Of a stretch of 64,000 bases of DNA, positions 45,495-53,891 are shown one piece after another. The notes beneath the pieces are model-generated. The model worked only from the letters and a program-made list of their open reading frames with translations, had not been told where the DNA came from and did no database searches. Made by a program: the position numbers and the translations under genes. This stretch comes from an uncultured Oscillospiraceae bacterium. Its GTDB lineage: Bacteria; Bacillota; Clostridia; Oscillospirales; Ruminococcaceae. The stretch covers positions 156,212 to 220,211 of the forward strand of contig UQMF01000002.1 of NCBI GenBank assembly GCA_900542145.1, read 5' to 3'. Position 1 is the stretch's first letter; each line of letters starts with the position of its first letter.

Positions 45495-45523
45495 GCCCTT
45501 TTCCTTTTGAAGAGGGCTTTTTT
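45495..45523 (+). terminator. Riboswitch-controlled terminator before cbiK
   Basis: Stem GCCCTTTT/AAGAGGGC with a 7-nt loop, followed by TTTTTT, 45 bp before the start codon and ~85 nt after the aptamer. Likely the OFF hairpin. Confidence 0.8.
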
Positions 45524-45568
45524 AATGCACCTATTCCGCGTGTTCCAGAAAGAAAGGAACACATTAAC

Positions 45569-46648
45569 ATGAAGAAATCCAAGATCATTCTCGCAGCAGT
45601 ACTTGCTGCTGCCACCGCACTTACCGGCTGTTCTTCCAAGGAGGAGTCCTCCGCGTCCAGCTCCGCTTCTGAGTCCGTGACCTCCACCGCGGCTTCCACC
45701 GCTGAGAGCTCTGCCGCTGAGGATTCCGACAGCAGCGCGGCTTCCGACGTATCCACCGCTGAATCCGCTGCTACGGCTGAGGCTGACGACGAGAACTACA
45801 ACACCGGCGACGCTTCCCTCGATAACCCCAGGAATCAGGACGAGATCGGCGACAACGAGCTGCTGGTACTCAGCTTTGGCACCAGCTTCAACGACAGCCG
45901 CCGCCTGACTATCGGCGCTATTGAAAACGACCTCGAAACAGCATTCCCGGGTTACTCCGTAAGAAGAGGGTTCACTGCCAATATCGTTATTGATCACGTT
46001 TACAAGCGCGACGGCGAGAAAATTGACGACATAGGCGAGTCTCTTGACAGAGCCGTAGCAAACGGTGTAAAGAACCTTGTCGTACAGCCCACTCACCTCA
46101 TGAACGGTATTGAGTATGACGAACTCTGCGGAAAGATCGGGGATTATTCCGACGCGTTCGAGAAGGTGGTCATCGGCGATCCGCTGCTCACCTCCGACGA
46201 GGATTTCCAGATCGTTGCCGACGCTATCGTTGACTGGACAAAGGATTACGATGACGGCGAAACTGCTGTCGTGTTCATGGGTCACGGCACCGAGGCTGAA
46301 TCCAACGCAGTATACCAGAAGATGCAGGATCTGCTGACCAGCGGCGGCCACACCAACTATTTCGTAGGCACCGTTGAGGCTTCTCCCTCCCTGGACGACA
46401 TAATCGCGGCTGTAAAAGCAGGCGGCTACAAGAAGGTAGTCCTGGAGCCGCTGATGGTAGTTGCCGGCGATCACGCAAACAACGATATGGCAGGCGACGA
46501 GGACGACAGCTGGAAGTCTGCCTTTGAGAAGGAAGGCTACGAAGTGACCTGCCTGCTCCGCGGTCTTGGAGAGAACGAAACCATCAGACAGCTTTATGTT
46601 GCTCACGCACAGGCTGCTGTAAACGCTATTGAGGGCGTATCTGAGTAA
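45569..46648 (+). CDS. cbiK: Exported lipoprotein of the CbiK cobaltochelatase family
   Basis: A 359-residue protein. It starts with a lipoprotein signal peptide (lipobox LTGC, Cys 21), then a Ser/Ala/Glu linker to about residue 90, then a complete CbiK domain. CbiK motifs are LVLSFGTSFNDSRRLTIGAI, VFMGHGTEAESNAVY with a metal-site His, and MVVAGDHANNDMAGDEDDSW with the second His. CbiK inserts cobalt into sirohydrochlorin, normally in the cytoplasm; here the lipobox places it outside the membrane. It leads an importer operon under a cobalamin riboswitch. It may bind or metallate external tetrapyrroles, like the P. gingivalis haem lipoprotein IhtB/FetB. Confidence 0.9.
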   Translation: MKKSKIILAAVLAAATALTGCSSKEESSASSSASESVTSTAASTAESSAAEDSDSSAASDVSTAESAATAEADDENYNTGDASLDNPRNQDEIGDNELLVLSFGTSFNDSRRLTIGAIENDLETAFPGYSVRRGFTANIVIDHVYKRDGEKIDDIGESLDRAVANGVKNLVVQPTHLMNGIEYDELCGKIGDYSDAFEKVVIGDPLLTSDEDFQIVADAIVDWTKDYDDGETAVVFMGHGTEAESNAVYQKMQDLLTSGGHTNYFVGTVEASPSLDDIIAAVKAGGYKKVVLEPLMVVAGDHANNDMAGDEDDSWKSAFEKEGYEVTCLLRGLGENETIRQLYVAHAQAAVNAIEGVSE

Positions 46649-46711
46649 TTACGGTCAATATCATTGCCAGGCGGCAGGGGAATCCCATGCCGCCTTTTGG
46701 AGATTTTACAG

Positions 46712-47575
46712 ATGAAAAAATATATCACTATAATCGCAGCTGCGGCTCTGCTGCTCACCGGCTGCGCTGCGGAAAATCCCTCTGCCGCGCCGCAGGATTC
46801 GCAGGTTTCTGCAAGCGTGGTAAGCACGGCGGAATCCGCTGCTGACACTGAGGAAGCGGCGAGTACTGGAACTCCGCTCACCGCTGCGGATATCCTTGAC
46901 GGAAGCTACGAAATAACTGTGGATTCCAGCTCCACGATGTTCAATATCACGAAATGCACGCTGAATGTTTCTGACGGCAGCATGACCGCCGTAATGACCA
47001 TGCATGGCAAGGGCTACCTGTACCTCTTCATGGGAAAGGGCGACGACGCCGTGGAATCCGGGCATATTCCGTTTGTGGAGGACGCCGACGGTAATCACAC
47101 GTTCACCGTTCCGGTTCCGGCTCTGGATACCCCGGTGGACTGCGCCGCATTCAGCAAAAACAAGGAGAAGTGGTACGACCGCACTCTGGTGTTCCGCTCC
47201 GACCTTATTCCGGCGGAATCCTTTGCGGATGGCGTGCTGAAGTCCGCCGCTTCCATGGGGCTTGCGGATGGGGAATACACTGCGGACGTCACACTTTCCG
47301 GCGGTTCCGGGAGAGCAACGGTTCAGTCCCCGGTGAAGATCACCATATCCGGCGGAGCGGCTTCTGCGGAGATCGTCTGGAGCAGTTCCAACTATGATTA
47401 CATGCGTATTGGCGAGGAAAAGTACCTGCCGACGAATACCGAGGGGAATTCCACGTTCGTTATCCCGGTGGCGTATTTCGACCGCGAAATGACGGTATTC
47501 GCGGATACTACCGCCATGAGCGAGCCGCACGAGATCGAATACAAGCTGATTTTCGATTCAGCTTCGGTGAAGTGA
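46712..47575 (+). CDS. Two-repeat surface lipoprotein of the cobalamin uptake operon
   Basis: A 287-residue lipoprotein (lipobox LLTGC near residue 15; low-complexity linker to about 55). Two related beta-rich domains follow. Both have the pattern DGxYxxxV, a central basic/aromatic strand, a Tyr-rich strand (KGYLYLFMG in the first, NYDYMRIGEEKYLP in the second), FTVPVPALD or FVIPVAYFD, and a final strand ending LVFRSD or LIFDSA. I do not know an assigned family. Its place between the chelatase and the binding protein suggests it captures a tetrapyrrole or corrinoid. Downstream coupling is by TGATG. Confidence 0.8.
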   Translation: MKKYITIIAAAALLLTGCAAENPSAAPQDSQVSASVVSTAESAADTEEAASTGTPLTAADILDGSYEITVDSSSTMFNITKCTLNVSDGSMTAVMTMHGKGYLYLFMGKGDDAVESGHIPFVEDADGNHTFTVPVPALDTPVDCAAFSKNKEKWYDRTLVFRSDLIPAESFADGVLKSAASMGLADGEYTADVTLSGGSGRATVQSPVKITISGGAASAEIVWSSSNYDYMRIGEEKYLPTNTEGNSTFVIPVAYFDREMTVFADTTAMSEPHEIEYKLIFDSASVK

Positions 47576-48702
47576 TGGGCGGATTTCGCAGGGCTGTTTC
47601 ATTCCTTGCGGCGGTGATCCTGTTCACCGGCTGCGCGGCTCCAGTCCGGCAGAGCGCGGAGTATACGCTGCCGGATGTGGTCGGCAGCATGGAGCTGAAA
47701 TACGCCGGCCAGTTCTCAGTGGATTACCTTTCGGACGGCACCGCCCTCGCGGAAATAGCCGACGGGCGGCGCTATCTGATAATCCCGGAGGGCGCAGCAG
47801 TCCCGGAGCAGATTCCGGAGGACATCACTGTAATCAAGCAGCCGGAGAATATCTATCTTGCTTCCTCCTCGGCGATGGACCTGTTCGACTGCCTGGGCGG
47901 ACTGGACGATATCCTCGCCACTTCCACGCCGGAATCCGGCTGGAAGCTTCCGGACATAGCGCAGGCGATGGCAGACGAAGATATTCTCTATGCCGGGAAG
48001 TATTCCTCTCCGGACATCGAACTGTTGATGTCCGAGGGTTGCGACGCCGCGATTGAGAACACGATGATATATCACAGCCCGAAGATAATCGAGCAGATAG
48101 AGAAGTGCGGTATTCCGGTGCTTATCGAGCGCTCCAGTTACGAATCCCACCCCCTGGGACGGCTGGAGTGGATACGTCTATACGGGCTTATTCTCGGGAG
48201 ATCCGATGAAGCCGAGCGGATTTTCAGCGAGAAGTGCGCGCTGCTTGACGATGTGGTATCCCGGGAAAGCACCGGCAGCACGGCGGCGTTTTTCTACATC
48301 TCGTCCAATGGCTATGCCGTGGTGCGCAAGCCCGGGGATTACATCTCCAGGATGATAGGACTTGCCGGGGGAGAGTACATTCTGGATGCGGACAGCCTTA
48401 AGGTCGATGAGAATGCGCTGTCCACCGCGAATATCCAGTTTGAGGCATTTTATGCGATGGCGAAGGACGCGGACTACCTCATCTATAACGGCACCATAGA
48501 CGGCGGCGTGGATTCCCTGGCGCAGCTTTCCGCGAAGAACCCACTGCTGTCGGATTTCCGGGCATTTCAGACCGGGAACGTCTGGTGCACCAACGCGAAC
48601 GTATTCCAGCAGACCTCCGCCGCTGCAGAAATGACCGAGGAACTCCACCGGATATTCACCGGCGGCAGCGGAAGTTTTGAGTTCTTCCACAAGCTGACCT
48701 GA
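47575..48702 (+). CDS. btuF: BtuF-type substrate-binding lipoprotein
   Basis: A 375-residue binding protein of the FecB/BtuF fold. Signal peptide with lipobox LFTGC near residue 20. Motifs include NIYLASSSAMDLFDCLGGLD, GKYSSPDIELLMSEGCDA and the long connecting helix around YGLILGRSDEAERIFSEK. Under a cobalamin riboswitch with a BtuCD pair, the likely ligands are cobalamin or cobinamide-like corrinoids. The ATG at 47575 shares its A with the preceding stop codon; a GTG at 47572 is the alternative start. Confidence 0.9.
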   Translation: MGGFRRAVSFLAAVILFTGCAAPVRQSAEYTLPDVVGSMELKYAGQFSVDYLSDGTALAEIADGRRYLIIPEGAAVPEQIPEDITVIKQPENIYLASSSAMDLFDCLGGLDDILATSTPESGWKLPDIAQAMADEDILYAGKYSSPDIELLMSEGCDAAIENTMIYHSPKIIEQIEKCGIPVLIERSSYESHPLGRLEWIRLYGLILGRSDEAERIFSEKCALLDDVVSRESTGSTAAFFYISSNGYAVVRKPGDYISRMIGLAGGEYILDADSLKVDENALSTANIQFEAFYAMAKDADYLIYNGTIDGGVDSLAQLSAKNPLLSDFRAFQTGNVWCTNANVFQQTSAAAEMTEELHRIFTGGSGSFEFFHKLT

Positions 48703-48718
48703 CAGAAAGGAGCGCCGC

Positions 48719-49720
48719 ATGAGCAGAAAAACGCGCTGCGCCGTATGCTATGCGGCGCTGGTCATACTCACCCTGTTGCTTGGAATAGCCGGAATATGCT
48801 TCGGCAGCGTGAGCATATCCGCTCAGGATATCGCTGTGGCTGTGTTCGGCGGCGAGAAATCCACGGCGTCGGACATAATCCTTATCAGCCGTCTGCCGCG
48901 CGTCATCGCGGCAGTGGTCCTAGGCGGCGCCCTGGCGGTTTCCGGGTACCTGCTCCAGACATTTTTCGCAAATCCCATTGCAGGACCCTTCGTGCTCGGG
49001 ATATCCTCCGGGGCGAAACTGGTCGTCGCGCTGACGATGATAGTGTTCCTCGGCAATGGCGTCATGCTGGATTCCGCCGGGCTGATAATCGCGGCTTTTG
49101 TCGGCTCGCTGCTTTCCCTGGGGCTGATAATCCCGGTGTCCGGCAGGGCGCAGAAGAATTACATGCTCATCGTCTGTGGAATCATGATAGGTTACATATG
49201 CTCCGCGATAACCGAATTCGTCGTGACATTCGCGGACGATTCCAACATCGTGAACCTGCACAACTGGTCGATGGGAAGCTTCTCAGGCATCGGCATGGAC
49301 CAGGCGGCGGTGATGTCCGCAGTGGTATTCGCGGCAATGATACCGACGTTTCTGCTGTCGAAACAGATAGGCGCATATCAGCTCGGGGAAGCCTACGCGC
49401 GGAATTCCGGCGTGAATATCCGCTGGTTCCGGCTGGCGGTGATACTGCTGTCGAGCCTGCTTTCCGCCTGCGTTACGGCGTTCGCCGGACCGGTGTCCTT
49501 TGTCGGAATAGCGGTGCCGCACATCGTGAAGAGAATGCTGGGTACCGCGAAGCCACGGGCGGTGATCCCGGCGTCGTTCCTCGGCGGAGCCTGCTTCTGT
49601 CTGCTGTGCGACCTTATCGCGCGAACGGTATTCGCCCCCACCGAACTCAGCATAGGCTCCGTTACCGCGGTGCTGGGCGCCCCGGTGGTGATAGTTATAA
49701 TGATGTCCCGGAAGAAGTGA
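48719..49720 (+). CDS. btuC: FecCD/BtuC-type ABC permease
   Basis: A 333-residue membrane protein with about nine or ten hydrophobic segments. Family motifs are RLPRVIAAVVLGGALAVSGY, NPIAGPFVLGISSGAKL and FAGPVSFVGIAVPHIVKRML. It forms the channel with BtuF and the ATPase. It starts after an AAAGGAG site. Confidence 0.95.
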   Translation: MSRKTRCAVCYAALVILTLLLGIAGICFGSVSISAQDIAVAVFGGEKSTASDIILISRLPRVIAAVVLGGALAVSGYLLQTFFANPIAGPFVLGISSGAKLVVALTMIVFLGNGVMLDSAGLIIAAFVGSLLSLGLIIPVSGRAQKNYMLIVCGIMIGYICSAITEFVVTFADDSNIVNLHNWSMGSFSGIGMDQAAVMSAVVFAAMIPTFLLSKQIGAYQLGEAYARNSGVNIRWFRLAVILLSSLLSACVTAFAGPVSFVGIAVPHIVKRMLGTAKPRAVIPASFLGGACFCLLCDLIARTVFAPTELSIGSVTAVLGAPVVIVIMMSRKK

Positions 49721-49732
49721 ACGGAGGCGCAG

Positions 49733-50851
49733 ATGAACAGCGAATATTTCAGAACTGACGGACTTTCCGCTGGCTACGGGAAGCATGTGATACTGAGCGG
49801 CGTGGGAATAACCGTCTGCCGCGGCGAGATCACCACGCTTATCGGACCGAACGGCTGTGGGAAATCCACGCTGCTCCGCACCGCCGCGAAGCAGCTGGCA
49901 GCGCTCTCCGGCGCAGTATTCATTGATGGAAAGAGTTTGTCGGAAATTTCACCGAACGCGCTTGCCCGGAAGCTGTCAATACTGCTGACGGAGCGTATTT
50001 CACCGGAACTCATGACCTGCCGGGACGTGGTGGAATCCGGGCGCTACCCATACACCGGGCAGCTTGGTATACTCTCGGCGGCGGACAGGGAAGCGGTCGC
50101 GGAGGCAATGGAGCAGACTTCCACCACGGAGCTGTCGGAGCTGGATTTCGGCAGGATAAGCGACGGGCAGCGGCAGCGCGTAATGCTCGCCCGGGCGATA
50201 TGCCAGCAGCCGGAGCTGCTGATCCTTGACGAGCCTACCTCCTACCTGGATATCCGGCACAAGCTGGAGCTGCTGAATACGCTGAAACGGCTGGTGCGAG
50301 AGAAGAATATCGCAGTCCTGATGTCGCTGCATGAGCTTGATCTGGCGGAGCGGATCTCCGACAAGATTGTGTGTATCGACAACGGAAGGGTGGGGCGCGT
50401 CGGAACTCCGGAGGAGATATTCAGCGGCGGCTGCATCAGCAGCCTGTACGGGATTCCCGGGGAGTGCTTCTGCGAAAGCAGCGGCTGCGCGGAGCTTGAA
50501 AGACCTTCCGGAATCCCCCGGGTATTCGTCATATCCGGCGGCGGAAAATCCGCCGGGGTATTCCGCAGGCTCCAACGGCAGGGGATCCCGTTCGCCGCCG
50601 GGATAATCCCGGAGAACGACGCGGATTTCCCGGTCGCCAGCGCGCTGGCAGCGGAGGTGCTGTCCTGTCCGGCGTTCTCCCGTATTCCGGAGCCATCGTA
50701 CCTGCGCGGCCGGGAGCTGGTAGATTCCTGCGAGCAGGTTATCTGCTGCCCGGGAAGCTGCGGTGAGCTGAATCCGGAGAATACATCTCTGCTGGAACTG
50801 GCGCGGCAGAGTGGTAAATTGCGCCCTGACCGTATGGAGATGCCTCTGTAG
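49733..50851 (+). CDS. btuD: FecE/BtuD-type ATPase with C-terminal extra domain
   Basis: A 372-residue ABC ATPase. Walker [15 protein letters not shown] lies near residue 38, signature ISDGQRQRVMLARAI is a variant of LSGGQ, and Walker B is LLILDEPTSYLD. The ABC domain ends near residue 240. The remaining ~120 residues form an extra domain starting RVFVISGGGKSAGVFRRLQR with a Rossmann-like glycine loop, then AAGIIPENDADFPVASALAA. Such extensions occur in some Firmicute corrinoid/iron ATPases; the function is unknown. Confidence 0.93.
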   Translation: MNSEYFRTDGLSAGYGKHVILSGVGITVCRGEITTLIGPNGCGKSTLLRTAAKQLAALSGAVFIDGKSLSEISPNALARKLSILLTERISPELMTCRDVVESGRYPYTGQLGILSAADREAVAEAMEQTSTTELSELDFGRISDGQRQRVMLARAICQQPELLILDEPTSYLDIRHKLELLNTLKRLVREKNIAVLMSLHELDLAERISDKIVCIDNGRVGRVGTPEEIFSGGCISSLYGIPGECFCESSGCAELERPSGIPRVFVISGGGKSAGVFRRLQRQGIPFAAGIIPENDADFPVASALAAEVLSCPAFSRIPEPSYLRGRELVDSCEQVICCPGSCGELNPENTSLLELARQSGKLRPDRMEMPL

Positions 50852-50880
50852 TCTGCGGTAAATTGAATATAACACGTTTG

Positions 50881-50909
50881 CAGGGCGCAGTTCCGAAAAC
50901 TACGCCCTG
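50881..50909. terminator. Hairpin between convergent operons
   Basis: Stem CAGGGCG/CGCCCTG with an inner AGTT/AACT pairing, placed between the btuD stop and the stop of the 137-aa gene. T tracts are weak on both sides. Confidence 0.5.
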
Positions 50910-50914
50910 TGCCA

Positions 50915-51328
50915 TTATTTCGTGAACTGCTGCGGAGCCCTGCGACAGTTCTCCAGCAGATTGATCAGATCCTGTGTGGAAACAAAGAACGGAATTTCCT
51001 CGTCGTTCTCCATTTCAATGACCATCAGCGCCTTGTTTCCCCAGTCGTTGATGGTTATTCTGCGGACGGTGGAGCCGTGATCCTTTTTGGTGTTGATCGA
51101 CTTCAGCAGGGCGTTCATACGGACAAATCCGTGGATCCTTCCGCTGCTGCTAGTCCGGAATGACAACTTCCTTGCAAGCGGTCTTTCGATGTCGATGATC
51201 ACCTTGATCTCAGTTATTCCGCCGGGCAGGTCGGATTCCGTGCGGTGCACCGTGCGGAACAGCTTCACCGGGATATAATCCTCCAGCTTAACTGTGGGCG
51301 CGTTTGCATAATGCTCCGAATTAGCCAT
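50915..51328 (-). CDS. Hypothetical protein, last gene of the pyrimidine operon
   Basis: A 137-residue soluble protein that I do not recognise. It alternates beta-like stretches (ITEIKVIIDIERPLARKL, STVRRITINDWGNKALMVIE) and ends with a short helix (TQDLINLLENCRRAPQQF). No signal peptide, metal site or known motif is seen. It lies 21 bp after the aminotransferase gene on the same strand and so is probably co-transcribed. It could be a small regulatory or accessory protein. Confidence 0.7.
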   Translation of the reverse strand: MANSEHYANAPTVKLEDYIPVKLFRTVHRTESDLPGGITEIKVIIDIERPLARKLSFRTSSSGRIHGFVRMNALLKSINTKKDHGSTVRRITINDWGNKALMVIEMENDEEIPFFVSTQDLINLLENCRRAPQQFTK

Positions 51329-51349
51329 GCTGTATCAGTCCTTCCTTAA

Positions 51350-52672
51350 TCAAAGAGTTGCGTCTACCTCGGTCAGAACCTCGTCAACCTTGACCATCTC
51401 CTCGCGCAGCTGCTCGGGAGTTATGATGAGGGGAGGGCAGATGAGGATCATGTTCTCGTGGGAGTAGGTCATGAACTTCTTGGCCTTCAGCTTGCCGATG
51501 ATTCCGCTCATTACGCCGAGTTTGTCGCCGCCGTAGGGTACCAGCGCCTCCCGGGTATCCTTGTCCTTTACAAGCTCGATAGCGGAGAACAGACCGATGT
51601 AGCGTACATCGCCGACGCACTTGTGCTTTGCCTTGATCTCCTCAAGGATCTCGCCGAGCACCTTGCCGCTCTTGTTTACGTTGTCGAGAATGTTGTTGTC
51701 CTTGTAGTAGTTCAGGCAGGCAACTCCGGCTGCGCAGGCGAGGGGGTGACCGCTGTAGGTCAGTCCGCACTGGAGAACGTTGTCATCGAAGTATTCCGCG
51801 ATCTTCTTGCTGACCGCAACGCCGCCCAGCTGAACATATCCGCAGGTAACGCCCTTTGCGAAGCTTACGAGATCGGGCTTTACGCCGAAGTTCTCGAATG
51901 CGAACATCTTACCGGTGCGTCCGAATCCTGCCATGACCTCGTCGCAGATCATCATGATACCGTAGTCGTCGCAGATCTTGCGTACTCCTTCAAGGTAGCC
52001 CTCCGGCGGAATAATAATGCCGTTGGAGCCGGTGATGGTTTCCATTACGATTGCCGCAACGCTGTCCGGACCCTCGTAGATCACCTGCTCGCGCAGCTTC
52101 TTTACATAGTAGTCGCTGCATTCCTTCTCAGTAGCGAAGGGGAGGTTGTCGCGGTACATATACGGGTCGAAGAACTTCACGAATCCGGGAATACCAGGTT
52201 CCAGGGGATATCTTCTCGGCTCGCCGGTCAGGTTTCCTGCGCCGAATGTGGAGCCGTGATAGCTTCTGTAACGGGAGAAGATCTTCTTGCGCCCGGTGTA
52301 CATTCTCGCCATCTTGATTGCGTTCTCGTTTGCGTCCGCACCGCCGTTGGTGAAGAACACCTTTCCGATGTTGTCCGGCATGAGCTCAACCACCATCTGC
52401 GCAAGCTTTGAACGGCTCTCGGCAGCGTAGCTGGGACCGACGAAGCAGAACTTCTCCGCCTGCTCCTTGATGGCGTCGATGATGGGGCGGCAGCCGAATC
52501 CCACGTTGAGATTGACCAGCTGGCTTGACATATCGGTGTATCTGGTTCCGTCATAGTCCCAGAAATAGATTCCCTCGCCCTTTTCAACAGCGATAGGATT
52601 CAGTCCCTTCTGCCTGGACCAGGACTGAAGGTTGTACTTGGTGTGATTGGTTTTGATCTCAGTTGCATTCAT
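51350..52672 (-). CDS. Class III aminotransferase, probable beta-alanine aminotransferase
   Basis: A 440-residue PLP enzyme of the omega-aminotransferase family. Motifs: VFFTNGGADANENAIKMAR, SRYRSYHGSTFGAGNLTGEP, MMICDEVMAGFGRTGKMFAF and the PLP lysine in LVSFAKGVTCGYVQLGG. In this neighbourhood (dihydropyrimidinase, dihydropyrimidine dehydrogenase, carbamoyl hydrolase) the likely substrate is beta-alanine, giving malonate semialdehyde. The substrate is inferred; taurine or GABA-like amines cannot be ruled out. It overlaps pucR by 14 bp, with a GGAGG site inside pucR. Confidence 0.88.
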   Translation of the reverse strand: MNATEIKTNHTKYNLQSWSRQKGLNPIAVEKGEGIYFWDYDGTRYTDMSSQLVNLNVGFGCRPIIDAIKEQAEKFCFVGPSYAAESRSKLAQMVVELMPDNIGKVFFTNGGADANENAIKMARMYTGRKKIFSRYRSYHGSTFGAGNLTGEPRRYPLEPGIPGFVKFFDPYMYRDNLPFATEKECSDYYVKKLREQVIYEGPDSVAAIVMETITGSNGIIIPPEGYLEGVRKICDDYGIMMICDEVMAGFGRTGKMFAFENFGVKPDLVSFAKGVTCGYVQLGGVAVSKKIAEYFDDNVLQCGLTYSGHPLACAAGVACLNYYKDNNILDNVNKSGKVLGEILEEIKAKHKCVGDVRYIGLFSAIELVKDKDTREALVPYGGDKLGVMSGIIGKLKAKKFMTYSHENMILICPPLIITPEQLREEMVKVDEVLTEVDATL

Positions 52673-53870
52673 AAGGTTCGTCCTCCATAATGACCTTTGT
52701 ATTTTCAGTGTTCAGAAGCTCCTGCGCCCGGAATGCCAGCAGCAGGTTCATCTTGTCCTCGTCGCTGAATTCGCTGCCGAGCATTTCCCGTATCTGCTTG
52801 AGCTTGTAGTTCACTGTATTTCTGTGTACGCCGAAGATGTCCGCGACCTCCTTGACGCTGCAGTCGTTCTCAAAGTAGCAGCGCAGCAGCTCGGCGTAAT
52901 CCCCGTTGTTTTTTGCGTCGTGATCCAGCAGCTTCCCGAGGGTGGTTTCAACATAATCCGAGAGGATCTTCGAGCTTCCCACGCCGAAAAGCAGCTTGTA
53001 TACACCGATGTCATGGTAATGCATGACCGCGGCTTTCTTCATAACCGCCAGCCTCATTGCGGACAGCGCCTGGTGCCAGGCGGTATGTATCCCGTCGAAT
53101 CCAAGACCGACATCGGAAATACCCACATGCACCCCGGCAGGCTGCGAGATGTTCTCCATCACGGCGGAAGAGAGCGTCTCTGCCAGCCGCTGCGCCTCCT
53201 GCACCGGGAAGTGCTGGCGCACTATGACCAGCATGTTTTCCTGAATGAAAATGCAGGAGGGATACTGGCTGCCGGAGCAGATCTTCTGCACCAGGAACCT
53301 GACCGAACGCCACTCGTCCGCAGTACCAGCCCTGTCCGGGTGGGAGATGCTGGCGCACAGCAGCGTGTATCCGCTCACGTCGTGGAATCCGCGGCGCTCA
53401 AGCACCGGCGCGTAGGCGTCCCGTTCACCGGGGGTGAAGAATAGGTTCCGGAATGCGCCTGCGAGGCTTGTTTCGCTTTCCTCGCTGCTGATGATGCGGT
53501 GGCAGAAGTCGTAGGTTATGTCTATCAGCCTGACCGCCCAGGGAACCACGAACAGCGGCAGCGCGTTTTTCTCGCAGAATTCCGTGACTTCCCTCGGAAC
53601 GCTGCTGATGTACGGACCGATGTTCACCACGAACCCTGCGACCCTGCGGTCGTAGAGGTGCTGGGCGAAATCCATCAGCCAGCTGTTTCCCTTATGGCTT
53701 ATCCCGGTGGTGAATACAAGCTCGTTGCCGTGCATGAAATCCGGGACTTCGCTGTCCTCAACTATATGTACCCAGCGCACGAAGTTGTCCAGACCGGTTT
53801 TTCCGGCGAGAAGCTTCATGCCGTAGGTCCTTTCAGTGTTTGCACACAGCTTTGCAAGAGTGATAGCCAT
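52659..53870 (-). CDS. pucR: PucR-family transcriptional regulator
   Basis: A 403-residue regulator. The N-terminal PucR-like sensor domain (about 1-125) shows LAGKTGLDNFVRWVHIVEDSE. A GGDEF-like middle region follows. The C-terminal helix-turn-helix (about 330-390) has LLRCYFENDCSVKEVADIFG and VHRNTVNYKLKQIREMLG. PucR-type proteins control purine, pyrimidine and hydantoin use. It lies inside the operon it most likely controls. Confidence 0.92.
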   Translation of the reverse strand: MAITLAKLCANTERTYGMKLLAGKTGLDNFVRWVHIVEDSEVPDFMHGNELVFTTGISHKGNSWLMDFAQHLYDRRVAGFVVNIGPYISSVPREVTEFCEKNALPLFVVPWAVRLIDITYDFCHRIISSEESETSLAGAFRNLFFTPGERDAYAPVLERRGFHDVSGYTLLCASISHPDRAGTADEWRSVRFLVQKICSGSQYPSCIFIQENMLVIVRQHFPVQEAQRLAETLSSAVMENISQPAGVHVGISDVGLGFDGIHTAWHQALSAMRLAVMKKAAVMHYHDIGVYKLLFGVGSSKILSDYVETTLGKLLDHDAKNNGDYAELLRCYFENDCSVKEVADIFGVHRNTVNYKLKQIREMLGSEFSDEDKMNLLLAFRAQELLNTENTKVIMEDEPYECN

Positions 53871-53891
53871 AACCTGCTCCTTTCCGTCAGT

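Noticed and set aside
51350..52672. Assigning the aminotransferase to haem (HemL) or GABA metabolism
   Set aside because: The motifs fit omega-aminotransferases, and the pyrimidine gene context favours beta-alanine.
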